From Ahrensia sp. (lineage in GTDB: Bacteria; Pseudomonadota; Alphaproteobacteria; Rhizobiales; Rhizobiaceae), in assembly GCA_028817895.1 (NCBI GenBank), contig JAPPOQ010000018.1, positions 30,714 through 94,713 on the forward strand: a stretch of DNA of 64,000 nucleotides. The letters run 5' to 3'. A program made the position numbers and the translations under genes. Of this stretch, positions 44,314 through 53,502 are shown in pieces. Within the stretch, counting starts at the first letter, position 1, and each line of letters starts with the position of its first letter. The notes under the pieces were generated by a model. It saw only the letters and a program-made list of their open reading frames with translations, was not told the DNA's origin and ran no database searches.

Positions 44314-45491
44314 ATCATTATGTTTACGGCAATATCGATCAATCGACGGTCGCTGCCTTTCGGGCCAAGCAGGCTCAACCCGAAGGGAGCGTCATGCACT
44401 GTCGCCAGGGGCAGAGTGATCTGCGGAAACCCGCTAAGCCCCGAATGACACAGAAGCCGGATCGCCTGTTCCCGAAACGCCTGCATGTCCTCATGCGTGA
44501 CACTGCGCAGCGGCGCGCAACTAGGGACGGTCGGAAGAACCAAAACACCGTCCTCACCCAACAGATCAGACAGTTTCGAGGTTATGTCGGCTCGGTCAGA
44601 CACGGCCTTGTCGTAGGTCTCACGGGACAGCGAGGCTCCGTAGTCGAAACGATCTTTCACCCCCGGTCCAAGATTCGGTTTCGTCTCTGCAATCCATCCG
44701 CCCAGAGATTGATGCGCCTCCCAGGCCTGAACATTGCGGAACGCCCAGTAAGCGGTCTCGATATCGTAGCCCAACGGAACCATGGCCCTTTTGGACCCAA
44801 AATGCTCCTCGACACGAGCCAGAGCCGGTGCGAAGGCGGCACGCTCTTCATGCCCCAACATCAGCGTATCCAGAACCTCAGCCCCGATCAGCCGAGCAAG
44901 CGGGACGTTCGACACATCCTCGCCGAGCAGCAATGCACCAACGGTTGCGTAGTCGGACACGGCACGCGTGAACCAGCCAAAGCAGTCAAGGCTGGGAGCA
45001 AGTGGCATGGTGTGATCAAGTGCAATGCGTCCATGTGTTGTGCGAAGACCGACCAGTCCGCAAAAGGACGCCGGGCCTCGAACAGACCCGCCGGTGTCGG
45101 ACCCGGTCGCAATATCAATGGCGCCGTTGGAAATGAGCGACACGGACCCTGATGAGGAACCGCCGGTCAGTCTTTCAGGCGCGGCACCGTTCGCCGGCAT
45201 TCCGAAGTGGGCATTATTGCCGGCAAGCGAAAAGCAAAGCTCCTCACATTGGGCCTTGCCGAGCGCCTTTGCGCCCGCATCCAGCATGGCTTGCACCGCA
45301 GACTGGGTTTCGGTGTCGATCTGCGCCTGCGCCAGTCTGGAAGGTGATCCCCAGCCATTGCGATACCCGGCCAGTTGCATCAGATCCTTGACGGCAAGCG
45401 TCTTGCCAGCGAGCGGTCCCTCGGCGGCATGGGGAACATCCACGTAAGGATAGTCACACCATGCGTTCAAATCACCGCCGGGGCGCTGCAC
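44310..45491 (-). CDS. Amidase (amidase signature family)
   Basis: A 393-residue Ser-cisSer-Lys amidase. Lys35 is in LAVKDLM, the cis-Ser lies near residue 112 in GGSSSGS, and the nucleophile is Ser136 in GSDTGGSVR. It would convert the amide made by the nitrile hydratase into acid and ammonia; the two gene sets converge. It is shorter than many members (about 450-500). Start GTG 45491 has GAGAGTG before it and is nine bases behind the DoxX stop, so transcription seems to come from the bufferin operon. Confidence 0.88.
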   Translation of the reverse strand: MQRPGGDLNAWCDYPYVDVPHAAEGPLAGKTLAVKDLMQLAGYRNGWGSPSRLAQAQIDTETQSAVQAMLDAGAKALGKAQCEELCFSLAGNNAHFGMPANGAAPERLTGGSSSGSVSLISNGAIDIATGSDTGGSVRGPASFCGLVGLRTTHGRIALDHTMPLAPSLDCFGWFTRAVSDYATVGALLLGEDVSNVPLARLIGAEVLDTLMLGHEERAAFAPALARVEEHFGSKRAMVPLGYDIETAYWAFRNVQAWEAHQSLGGWIAETKPNLGPGVKDRFDYGASLSRETYDKAVSDRADITSKLSDLLGEDGVLVLPTVPSCAPLRSVTHEDMQAFREQAIRLLCHSGLSGFPQITLPLATVHDAPFGLSLLGPKGSDRRLIDIAVNIMI

Positions 45492-45500
45492 TGTTCACTC

Positions 45501-46085
45501 TCACTTGCGGTGCTTGAGCACGTAGTCGAGCGAGACTTTTCCTGCGCCGTGCAATGCCAGAATGCCCAGCAGGAAAACCCAAAGCAGCCTCTGATCGAAG
45601 ATGATGGCATCGGGCAGCCGGTCAAACATGGCGCCGATCGACTTGCCTTCGAGCCCGTGGCCGAACACGTCAACCCAGCTTTGCACGATTACCACCACGA
45701 TCATGCCTACAGCAGCAATGCGCGTAAACAGGCCGACAATGATAAGAATGGGCAAGAAGAACTCCGCCCAGACGCCCGCATGGACGAAAAGATGTTCAAA
45801 TGTCGTGAGCATGGAAGGATCGTAGACCACCTCTTCCATGCGCGCGGGAAGCGCGGCTGCATAAGTTCCGTCGCCCACATTGAACAGCCCGATCAACGAG
45901 CCATTCATGCCGCTCCATGCCGAGTTCAGATAGTAAACGGCGATGACACTGGCAAAGGCAAAGCGGGCCGCAAGACCGGTGAACCATCCTTCCAAGGCGG
46001 TGGTAACGGAGATAACCAGCCCGTCATAGATGCCAAGCAGGCCGGTGCGTCTGTAATATTTGTCGCGAACACCAAACTGGCTCAT
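45501..46085 (-). CDS. DoxX family membrane protein of the bufferin operon
   Basis: A 194-residue protein with four to five transmembrane segments, DoxX type (VHAGVWAEFFLPILIIVG, then LLWVFLLGILALHGAGK near the end). DoxX proteins regularly close bufferin (DUF2282-DUF692-DUF2063) operons, where they are thought to take part in redox or export steps; the exact job is not established. The ATG is preceded by AAGGAGAAGGAAG, the strongest site in this operon. Confidence 0.85.
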   Translation of the reverse strand: MSQFGVRDKYYRRTGLLGIYDGLVISVTTALEGWFTGLAARFAFASVIAVYYLNSAWSGMNGSLIGLFNVGDGTYAAALPARMEEVVYDPSMLTTFEHLFVHAGVWAEFFLPILIIVGLFTRIAAVGMIVVVIVQSWVDVFGHGLEGKSIGAMFDRLPDAIIFDQRLLWVFLLGILALHGAGKVSLDYVLKHRK

Positions 46086-46103
46086 TTGCTTCCTTCTCCT
46101 TGT

Positions 46104-46886
46104 TCATGCGGCCGGATGCTTCGCCCCAGCGAAGACAGCTGCTTCCAACATGCCGGCTATGTTGCTGGCAAGATCAAACTCCGGCGCATCCCCCGATGCT
46201 TTTTGCGCTGCCACACCAAGCGGCTCTCCCGCAATGAGCGCCTCCAGAAACACCGACCCTCCGGGTGGCAAAGTTCTGATTTCAACCACAACATCGCGAC
46301 GTGCCACCAATGCCTGTTCCGCGCTGCCCATATCGATGCCTGAAAGATCGCCACCCTGCCGATGGCTTGAGACGATGCTGGCAACGGGCCACCGACTGGA
46401 AACAATCGCCGCTGCGGGATGCGCGTGAAAGGTCACCTCATGCAAAATCTGCGGGTCGAATCGCGCGAGAACAGCACCATCAAGCGCTTCAACATCGGCG
46501 GCATGAAAGGCCTGCAACCAGGCCCATTCGAGCCGCGCAACATCCGGCAGGTAAGGCACGTCCTTCACCGGCTCGAAATGCTCCAGAAAGCCTGGAAACG
46601 CCGCTCCGTAACGAAACAGCATCGGTTCTTTGGGATAGTTGGCGCGGTGAAACACCTGCGCCATGGCGTCAAAAAACTCGTCGCCAACGAGCATCTTCAC
46701 AACAGGAAAATTGTCACCCAAGGCCTCAATGAGACTGGCAGAGACGTTGTTACGATAGACGTTGAAGCGTTTGGTCGAAGGCTTGCGATCCGGGCCGACG
46801 ACACCAAATGGCGCACTCGCATCTGCCCGACGCAGCGCAGCCGAGAAATCCAGAGCGATGTTTGTGTCGGCTTGAGAGGCACTCAT
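46104..46886 (-). CDS. bufC: DUF2063 protein, bufferin partner BufC
   Basis: A 260-residue protein: an N-terminal DUF2063 domain (FNVYRNNVSASLIEALGDNFPVVKMLVGDEFF, here in the first 75 residues) and a C-terminal domain with LARFDPQILHEVTFHAHPAA. In bufferin and related MNIO systems this partner binds the precursor and presents it to the DUF692 enzyme. Despite the old 'DNA-binding' label it is better seen as a peptide-recognition subunit. It lies 25 bp behind bufB. Confidence 0.88.
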   Translation of the reverse strand: MSASQADTNIALDFSAALRRADASAPFGVVGPDRKPSTKRFNVYRNNVSASLIEALGDNFPVVKMLVGDEFFDAMAQVFHRANYPKEPMLFRYGAAFPGFLEHFEPVKDVPYLPDVARLEWAWLQAFHAADVEALDGAVLARFDPQILHEVTFHAHPAAAIVSSRWPVASIVSSHRQGGDLSGIDMGSAEQALVARRDVVVEIRTLPPGGSVFLEALIAGEPLGVAAQKASGDAPEFDLASNIAGMLEAAVFAGAKHPAA

Positions 46887-46911
46887 GAAACTACGCGCCG
46901 TCGCTCATCAA

Positions 46912-47820
46912 TCACGCCGGAACGGCAACTCGTTCTTGCGGTTGGTGGCGGGCCCTAGGGCGCACCATGAGCGCATTGGCTTTGTCCATCTCGTCCTTCA
47001 ACACGGGCCATGCCGGAATGTCGCCGTCCCATTCCACAAGTGTGGGTATCAGGCCAGTTCGCGCAATCAAACGCTCATACAGGCCCCAGACAGCATCATC
47101 GACTGCTCGGTCGTGTGAATCGATCAGAAGCAGGCGGCCCGCCTCGTCTTGGTCTTGCGCATGACCGGCCAGATGGATTTCACCGACATGCGCGATCGGG
47201 AAGGCGTCGAGATAATCGTCTGGATCGGTCTGTTGATTGGTTGCGGACACATAGACATTGTTGACGTCGAGCAGCAGCCAGCAACCCGTGCGTTGCACGA
47301 TGGCGGAAAGGAAGTCGATCTCGCTCATCGTCGATTGCTCGAAGGCAACATAGGTGGATGGATTTTCCAGCAGGATCGAACGGCCCAAAACCTCTTGCAA
47401 CTCATCTATGTGATCGCAGACGCGTTCCAGCACGGCACTGTTGTAAGGCACAGGCAGAAGGTCGTTGTAGTAGTTCTCGCCATGCGACGACCATGCGAGA
47501 TGCTCAGAAAACAGGGCCGGTTCGTAGCGATCCTGCAGGCGTTTCAAACGGGCAAGATGGTCCTTGTTCAGCGGGTCTTCACCGCCAATGGACAGGCCCA
47601 CACCGTGCATCGAAATCGCATAAGTGTCGCGAATGGATGACAGCTGACGATGCGGCAAACCGCCATCGCCCATATAGTTTTCAGCGTGGACCTCGAAAAA
47701 CCCGACCTGCGGGCGGCTGCGCAAAATTTCGTCCACATGCTCAGCCTTCAACCCGGCGCCGGCCTTCGCCGGAACCGGGTCGCGTTTCTCAAACTGTTTC
47801 AATGCAACACTCATGGCCAT
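46912..47820 (-). CDS. bufB: MNIO (DUF692) iron oxidative enzyme, bufferin-modifying BufB
   Basis: A 302-residue TIM-barrel enzyme of the multinuclear non-heme iron family. Metal-ligand segments are all visible: FEVHAENYMG, SMHGVGLSIGG, FSEHLAWS, LLENPSTYV, LLLDVNNVYV, GEIHLAGHA and IDSHDRAV. Family members oxidise cysteine residues of a precursor peptide; in bufferins they install thiooxazole rings. Two ATG codons (47820 and 47814) are possible. It follows bufA by 34 bp and is followed by its partner. Confidence 0.92.
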   Translation of the reverse strand: MAMSVALKQFEKRDPVPAKAGAGLKAEHVDEILRSRPQVGFFEVHAENYMGDGGLPHRQLSSIRDTYAISMHGVGLSIGGEDPLNKDHLARLKRLQDRYEPALFSEHLAWSSHGENYYNDLLPVPYNSAVLERVCDHIDELQEVLGRSILLENPSTYVAFEQSTMSEIDFLSAIVQRTGCWLLLDVNNVYVSATNQQTDPDDYLDAFPIAHVGEIHLAGHAQDQDEAGRLLLIDSHDRAVDDAVWGLYERLIARTGLIPTLVEWDGDIPAWPVLKDEMDKANALMVRPRARHQPQERVAVPA

Positions 47821-47854
47821 CGAAACCGGGGCAAAGCCCCCAAAAACTCCGCGA

Positions 47855-48175
47855 TTAAGCGGGCAGGTCGCGGGTAAGCTCGGTCAGAGAGCCTTTGCGG
47901 CCATCGGGCAGGTTGAGAGCCTGATCGTTCGGCTTGATCGGCGAAGCGGATTCGCAAGTGCCTTTTTTGACCAGCGTCCAGGCGTTGCCCTGATAGTCAA
48001 CTGTGGACGAACCCTTGCATGTGGTGCCAGCACCAGCCTTGCAGTCATTCTGTCCAGCCAGAGAAACGCCGTAGCATTTCACATTTGCGGCAGCAGCCGG
48101 AGTGGAGAAAGTTGCGGCAGTCAGTGCGGTAGCAACGGCACCAGCCACGATCATCGGTGTGGTTTTGTTCGACAT
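47855..48175 (-). CDS. bufA1: Bufferin precursor BufA1 (DUF2282)
   Basis: A 106-residue RiPP precursor for copper buffering in the periplasm. The signal peptide covers about 1-29 ([20 protein letters not shown], cut near AAAAN). The mature part has the DUF2282 pattern: [24 protein letters not shown], and WTLVKKGTC, giving Cys34, Cys45, Cys53 and Cys74. A 27-residue polar tail follows. I chose ATG 48175 over ATG 48181 because AGGAG is then seven bases away. First gene of the operon; the 149-bp leader shows no box I can assign. Confidence 0.92.
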   Translation of the reverse strand: MSNKTTPMIVAGAVATALTAATFSTPAAAANVKCYGVSLAGQNDCKAGAGTTCKGSSTVDYQGNAWTLVKKGTCESASPIKPNDQALNLPDGRKGSLTELTRDLPA

Positions 48176-48324
48176 TGTCATGCTCCTCTTCAAGACCGCC
48201 AATGAAGCGGCTCTTCTTTGACCGAAGTAAGGCCGGTCGCGCCTCGTTTGATCTTGCGCAACTTTGCGGCGAAATGAACTGAACTTTGCATCACTTCGCT
48301 GTGAGGAACACGCACCGATGACGG

Positions 48325-49683
48325 TCAAAGCGCCTCAAGAAAGGCTTTCGCAGCTGCTCCATGCTCATAACGCAACCTTTCGACATCAACATTGACGGGC
48401 AATGCATCCACAACCTTCCAGTCACCGGCAACCATAACCCGGTCAGCGCTGTGAGCGCCGCACAGAACCAACGCGGCAAGCGGGTCCCCTGCCCCAGAAA
48501 AGCGTAACTCATCGAGCGTGAACAGCGCGAGATCAGCCTGTTTTCCCGGCGCAATCATCCCGATATCGTCGCGACGCAGGCATTTTGCGGAACCCTCGGT
48601 CGCCCAGCGCAGCGCATCAAAGTGGGTGATGGACGCAGCATCATAGGTCAGCCGGTTGATCATGAGCGCGTGGCGCACGCCTTCAATCAGATTGGAATTG
48701 TCGTTGGAGGCGGAACCGTCCACACCCAGACCCACCGGCGCGCCCGCAGCCTCCAACTCCTTGGTTCTGCAATGGCCGGAAGCGAGCACCATGTTGGATG
48801 TCGGGCAGTGGCAGATGCCCACGCCGTGTTCTCCCAGCCGCTTCACTTCGGCATCGTTGAAATGGATGCCATGCGCCAGCCAGACACGATCATTCATCCA
48901 ACCTAGCTCGTCAAGATAATCGACCGGACGGCAACCGAAATGCGCTTCGCAGTAGTCATTTTCATCGTGAGTCTCGCCAAGATGCGTGTGACAGGTGCAG
49001 TCATGGTGGTGCGCCAGTGCCATGGTCTCACGCATAAGATTTTTGGTGACCGTGAACGGAGCGCAGGGCGCGAGCGCCACTTGCAACATCGCCCCTTCGC
49101 TGCGGTCGTGGTAAAGATTGAGGACACGCTCGCAATCCGCCAAAATCGTATCATCGTCCTGAACGATGGAGTCCGGCGGCAAACCACCATCCTTCTGCGA
49201 CAGGCTCATGGAGCCGCGATTGAGTGTCATGCGAATGCCCAGCCGTCCCGCTTCATCGGCCTGAACATCCATCGCGTCCTCCAGCCCGACCGGGTAGAGA
49301 TAGTGATGATCTGAAACGGTGGTGCATCCCGACATCAGCAGTTCGGTCAGTGCCAAACGCGTCGCCAAACGAAACGCCTCCGGTTTCACATGGCGGGCCC
49401 AAATCGGGTAAAGCACCTTCAGCCAGGGAAACAGTTCCTTGTTGATCGCCGCTGGATGCGCCCGCGTGAGTGTCTGGAACATGTGATGATGCGTGTTGAT
49501 CAGACCCGGAAGCACGACATGGCGAGACGCATCAAAAGTTTCATCGACAGGTGATCTTGGCTCCGAATCCCCGGGAACGCATTCGACAATCCTTACGCCT
49601 TCCACCACCACGCCACCGGCGGCGCCTTCAGCCAGAATTGCAAGCGGGTTCTTGATCCAAAGTCTCATGACAGGTTTGACCAT
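48325..49683 (-). CDS. Amidohydrolase, probable 8-oxoguanine deaminase
   Basis: A 452-residue amidohydrolase of the triazine hydrolase/8-oxoguanine deaminase branch. Metal and substrate marks: [54 protein letters not shown] and [14 protein letters not shown]. The HLGETHDE segment with the following Cys-rich stretch and SASND are what I know from 8-oxoguanine deaminases; atrazine chlorohydrolase-like or guanine-deaminase roles are alternatives. ATG 49683 or 49668 may be used. It precedes bufA on the same strand with a 149-bp gap, so it may be separate. Confidence 0.82.
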   Translation of the reverse strand: MVKPVMRLWIKNPLAILAEGAAGGVVVEGVRIVECVPGDSEPRSPVDETFDASRHVVLPGLINTHHHMFQTLTRAHPAAINKELFPWLKVLYPIWARHVKPEAFRLATRLALTELLMSGCTTVSDHHYLYPVGLEDAMDVQADEAGRLGIRMTLNRGSMSLSQKDGGLPPDSIVQDDDTILADCERVLNLYHDRSEGAMLQVALAPCAPFTVTKNLMRETMALAHHHDCTCHTHLGETHDENDYCEAHFGCRPVDYLDELGWMNDRVWLAHGIHFNDAEVKRLGEHGVGICHCPTSNMVLASGHCRTKELEAAGAPVGLGVDGSASNDNSNLIEGVRHALMINRLTYDAASITHFDALRWATEGSAKCLRRDDIGMIAPGKQADLALFTLDELRFSGAGDPLAALVLCGAHSADRVMVAGDWKVVDALPVNVDVERLRYEHGAAAKAFLEAL

Positions 49684-49863
49684 GTGAGTGCGCCCGCCAA
49701 GAAGTCTTAAGCATCGCAGCCGACATCTCAAGCAGGCAACGCATCGTTGGTGAAGTGTTTGTTTATTGTGCTTTCAGTTGGCGGAGTGACAATAGACGCC
49801 GGTGCCTCGTTTCGCGTAACATACAGAGCGAAATCTCAACCGCCCCAGTGCACAATTCGGACC

Positions 49864-50871
49864 ATGCGCATTACACTGTCGACCATTGCTGATGATCTTG
49901 GCGTGTCCACCGCAACGGTATCTTTGGCTTTGCGAGATTCGCCCCTGGTGGCAGAAGCAACACGACAGCGTATCGTCGAGCGGGCGAAGGAGATCGGCTA
50001 CATTTACGACCGACGTGCGGCCAGCCTGCGCACCCAAAGGTCAGACATTGTCGGTGTTCTGGTTCGCGACATTATCAACCCGTTTTTTGCAGAGATTCTG
50101 CGATCCATCGAGACCGAACTTGGCAGCAACCGCCAGACCTTTTTGCTGTGCAATCACGGCGATGATATCGAACTTCAGGAAAGCTTCATCTCAACGCTCA
50201 TGCAGTTTTCCGCTGATGGGGTAATCATGTCTCCATCGGTCGGCACCGACGCATCCGACATCGCGCGCATGGAAGAGAACGGGCTAAAGGTCACGCTGGT
50301 TGCCCGCACGGTTGACGATGCCGGAGTGCCGGCGTTTCTCGGCAATGATGAAGCCGGTTTCCATCTCGTCACCAAACATCTCATAGACAATGGGCATCGC
50401 GACATCGCTCTTGTTGGCGGCACGCGAACCACCTCCACGGGCCGTGCGCGGCGGCGCGGCTTCACCAATGCTTTTCGGGAAGCGGGGCTCGAAGCCCCCA
50501 AACGGCCTGACATTGAAACACCTTATGATCGAAAGGCGGGTTATCAGGCTGTCGAGCACATTTTTGCACAGGGACCGGCCCCAACCGCTATTGCCTGTTG
50601 TAGTGACACAGTCGCCTTGGGTGTCATGCATGCATTGCGGGAGCGCGGCCTCGAACCGGGTCGCGACATCGCGGTCACCGGCTATGACGATATCGAGGAA
50701 GCCGCCTTCAGCGCACCAGCCCTGACCACAGTTGCGGATGGCCACGCCGAGATTGGCCGCCTTGCCGCACGTGCCCTGTTTGCCAAGATCAAGAAGGAGA
50801 CGCCGTCTACCGATCCGGTCTTTCTGGAACCGGAGCTGAAACTGCGCGGCTCGGTCAATCGGGTGGATTGA
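49864..50871 (+). CDS. LacI family transcriptional regulator
   Basis: A 335-residue repressor with an N-terminal HTH (ITLSTIADDLGVSTATVSLALR, residues 3-24, hinge helix near 50) and a periplasmic-binding-like sensor domain (DIVGVLVRDIINPFF onward). I use ATG 49864 because the HTH begins there. It is divergent from the deaminase gene and convergent with the erythronate dehydrogenase gene, so a sugar-acid effector is plausible. No convincing operator is seen in the 180-bp divergent region. Confidence 0.88.
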   Translation: MRITLSTIADDLGVSTATVSLALRDSPLVAEATRQRIVERAKEIGYIYDRRAASLRTQRSDIVGVLVRDIINPFFAEILRSIETELGSNRQTFLLCNHGDDIELQESFISTLMQFSADGVIMSPSVGTDASDIARMEENGLKVTLVARTVDDAGVPAFLGNDEAGFHLVTKHLIDNGHRDIALVGGTRTTSTGRARRRGFTNAFREAGLEAPKRPDIETPYDRKAGYQAVEHIFAQGPAPTAIACCSDTVALGVMHALRERGLEPGRDIAVTGYDDIEEAAFSAPALTTVADGHAEIGRLAARALFAKIKKETPSTDPVFLEPELKLRGSVNRVD

Positions 50872-50881
50872 GCGGACAAGT

Positions 50882-51982
50882 TCAATCGAGCCGATCGTCT
50901 TCTCTCTCAGGCAACTCGGTCGGGCGTGCCATAATCGCATCGAAAGCGTCGTAATCGGCAGAGGCTGCGCGTCTTTCTAACTCTTCCGCCGTTGCAAGTG
51001 GCGCCCCTTCCGGCCACACACCGCCCAGTTCATCCTCGACATGAGCGCGGATGATCGCGTCGAAATCAGCCTCCGCTTCAAAACCAAGCGCAGCTGCGCG
51101 GGAGACGTCAAAGCGTCTTGGCCAGTTCGACACGATTGAGATGATCTTGTCATCCGGCTCGTCTCGGATGAGATCAGCGGTCATGTCACCGGCCAGACGG
51201 CGCAAAGCGTCGATCTGACCGCCCGTGGTGATCTGAACACCCGGCATGGTCAGGTTCCGGTGCGGCCCGACCGTCGCGCCATCGATCTGCGCGGCATGGA
51301 TGCAAAATCCGACAGCGGCACGCGGACTTGCGGCCCAATGCATCACATCGCGACCAACCGGCAAAACCGCTTCCTTGCCCGAAAGCGGTTCGCGAATGAT
51401 GTTTGAGAAGAAGCCGGACGCGGCAAGGTTGGGTTTGCCAGGGCGTACGACGATCGTGGGCAGGCGGATGCCGATGCCATCAAGAAAGCCCTTCCGGGTA
51501 AAATCGGTCAGCAGCAACTCGCTGATCGCCTTTTGCGTGCCGTAAGATGTCAGCGGTGTGAGATGGTAATCATCGGTAATTGCGTCGGGAAATGGCGCAC
51601 CGAACACGGCAATCGACGAGGCAAATACCACGCGCGGGCAATAATCGTCGACGCCTCTGATCGACTCGAACAGCGCCCTGGTCCCGTCCAGATTGATGCG
51701 GTAGCCCTTGTCGAACTCTTCCTCGGCCTCACCCGAAACGATTGCTGCGAGGTGAAAAATGACGTCTGGCTTTGTGTCGATCAGCGTCGGAACCTGAGAA
51801 ACATTACCAAAATCCACCGCGCGATTGTCGATTGCGATGGTGTCATGCGCGAAGTCGGGCACCATGACGTCCGCTGTGACGATTCGGGCAACGTTGCGAC
51901 CCGCCAAACTGCCGTCGCGCAAAAGACGTTCAACGAGCTTGCGGCCGATCATGCCCGCCGCGCCGATAACCAGAATGTTCAT
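50882..51982 (-). CDS. denD: NAD-dependent epimerase/dehydratase family, D-erythronate dehydrogenase (DenD)-like
   Basis: A 366-residue extended SDR. The Rossmann motif is IGAAGMIGRKL at the N-terminus, followed by FHLAAIVSGEAEEEFDKGY and the active-site SSIAVFG ... SYGTQKAISE (YxxxK form). The FDKGYRINLDGTRALFE and VRPGKPN segments are those of DenD, which oxidises D-erythronate to 2-oxo-tetronate. The usual partner kinase and isomerase of that path are not in the window. It lies nine bp behind the SDR gene in one operon. Confidence 0.78.
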   Translation of the reverse strand: MNILVIGAAGMIGRKLVERLLRDGSLAGRNVARIVTADVMVPDFAHDTIAIDNRAVDFGNVSQVPTLIDTKPDVIFHLAAIVSGEAEEEFDKGYRINLDGTRALFESIRGVDDYCPRVVFASSIAVFGAPFPDAITDDYHLTPLTSYGTQKAISELLLTDFTRKGFLDGIGIRLPTIVVRPGKPNLAASGFFSNIIREPLSGKEAVLPVGRDVMHWAASPRAAVGFCIHAAQIDGATVGPHRNLTMPGVQITTGGQIDALRRLAGDMTADLIRDEPDDKIISIVSNWPRRFDVSRAAALGFEAEADFDAIIRAHVEDELGGVWPEGAPLATAEELERRAASADYDAFDAIMARPTELPEREDDRLD

Positions 51983-51991
51983 GGCTCTATC

Positions 51992-52726
51992 CTAAAGCGT
52001 CCAGCCGCCATCGATGGGAATTGCCGTTCCCGTGGTGAAAGCGCTTTCATCGCCCGCCAGATATGTCGCCAATGCCGCGATTTCGCGCGCCTCGGCCACG
52101 CGGCCCATGGGCTGACGCGAAACGAACATGTCGAGCGCCTTTTGCGTGCTTCCAAGCTCTTTGCCCAACTCTTCCACGCGCTGCTCCCAACTCGGCGAGC
52201 GCACGGTGCCCGGGCAGATCGCATTGCAGCGAATGCCCTGTTTGATGAAATCCGCCGCCACAGATTTGGTTAGACCGATCACCGCCGCTTTCGTCGTTCC
52301 GTAAACGTAACGATTGGGCGCTCCTTTGATTGAGGAGGCACCGGACGACATGTTGATGATCGAACCTCCACCCCGCTCCAGCATACCGGGCAGAAACGCG
52401 CTTATCGTGCGGTGCATGGATTTCACATTGAGATCAAAGGAGAAATCCCAGTCATCTTCGCCGGCCTGAAGCACTGTGCCATTGTGAACGAAGCCAGCAA
52501 TGTTTGCCAGAATGTCGATGCCACCGATTTGCCTCGCACAGTCATTGACAGCCTGCGTGTCGCGCACATCGAGCACCCGCCCGCCAAGATCGTCCACCAG
52601 TGCCGCATCGATATCGGTCGCGATGATCTCGGCTCCCTCTTCGGCAAACATTTCCGCGATGGCACGGCCAATGCCCTGCCCTGCAGCGGTAATGAGCGCC
52701 TTCTTGCCCGCCAAACGATCAGCCAT
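51992..52726 (-). CDS. SDR oxidoreductase, 2-keto-3-deoxy-L-fuconate dehydrogenase / hydroxybutyrate dehydrogenase type
   Basis: A 244-residue classical SDR. Cofactor motif TAAGQGIGRA near residue 15 with Asp37-type TDID (NAD preference), NIAG, and the active site SS ... YVYGTTKAAVIGLTK. KSVAADFIKQGIRCNAICPGTV matches the group that includes 2-keto-3-deoxy-L-fuconate dehydrogenase and BDH2-like enzymes. With denD next to it a sugar-acid pathway is likely. The ATG follows GGAGGAATTG and overlaps the acetyltransferase gene by 8 bp. Confidence 0.84.
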   Translation of the reverse strand: MADRLAGKKALITAAGQGIGRAIAEMFAEEGAEIIATDIDAALVDDLGGRVLDVRDTQAVNDCARQIGGIDILANIAGFVHNGTVLQAGEDDWDFSFDLNVKSMHRTISAFLPGMLERGGGSIINMSSGASSIKGAPNRYVYGTTKAAVIGLTKSVAADFIKQGIRCNAICPGTVRSPSWEQRVEELGKELGSTQKALDMFVSRQPMGRVAEAREIAALATYLAGDESAFTTGTAIPIDGGWTL

Positions 52727-53393
52727 GTTTCAATTCCTCCAGCCTTTTCAACTGTCGACCTTCGCCGTCGAAATTGGCCGGGTCAAGCCAGCGCTCAAAG
52801 GCGTCGCGCATGGTTGGCCATTCATGATCCAGCAGCGAATACCAGGCGGTGTCGCGATTGGCGCGCTTGATCACAGCCGCCTGCCGAAACACGCCCTCAT
52901 GGCTCATGCCAAAACGCAAAGCCGCCCGCTTTGAAGGCTCGTTGGCATTGTTGCATTTCCATTCGAAGCGACGATAACCGAGATCGTCAAACACATGACG
53001 GGCAAACAGGTAGAAAGCTTCGGTGGTGACAGGCGTTCGAGAAATCCGTCCACCCCAGAAAATGTGACCGGTTTCGATCACGCCGTTTGCCTCATCGATG
53101 CGCATCAGCGTCTGACGCCCCTCAACCGTTCCGGTGCGTTTGTCGATGACGGCAAAGTAAAGCGGATCTTCGCTGGATTGAGCCATATCCAGCCAGGGCT
53201 GAAAAGCTTCGCGACTTTCTGGCGGGTATTCGGGCAGATAGCGAGAACGCTCTTCGGCATCAGGCAACGTTGCTGCGGCATAGAGTTCGTCACCATGCTT
53301 TGCAGCGTCGAAAGGCTCGAGCCTGCAAAATCGTCCCTCGTGGACGATACGTTGCGGAGGTGGACACCCCGTCCACTCGGAGAGATCGGCCAT
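52719..53393 (-). CDS. GNAT family N-acetyltransferase (RimJ/RimL type)
   Basis: A 224-residue acetyltransferase. The GNAT core runs from FCRLEPFDAAKHGDELYAA to the acetyl-CoA and substrate region PVTTEAFYLFARHVFDDLGYRRFEWKC and NEPSKRAALRFGMSHEGVFR, the pattern of ribosomal-protein and amino-acid N-acetyltransferases. Substrate unknown. I take ATG 53393; GTG 53399 is two codons further. First gene of the denD operon, divergent from the aminotransferase by about 110 bp. Confidence 0.85.
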   Translation of the reverse strand: MADLSEWTGCPPPQRIVHEGRFCRLEPFDAAKHGDELYAAATLPDAEERSRYLPEYPPESREAFQPWLDMAQSSEDPLYFAVIDKRTGTVEGRQTLMRIDEANGVIETGHIFWGGRISRTPVTTEAFYLFARHVFDDLGYRRFEWKCNNANEPSKRAALRFGMSHEGVFRQAAVIKRANRDTAWYSLLDHEWPTMRDAFERWLDPANFDGEGRQLKRLEELKHG

Positions 53394-53502
53394 ATGCACT
53401 GCCTTGCGGTTGAAGACGGTCTTCTGGCTGCCTATGCTTTTTGCTCACGTCAAGAGCGCATCAATGCGTGTCTGCGCCCATCAGAATCAGGCTGAATTCT
53501 TC

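Noticed and set aside
49737..49749. CAACG-CAT-CGTTG dyad before the LacI gene as an operator
   Set aside because: Short, spacing unlike typical LacI-family operators, and no second copy near the denD operon.
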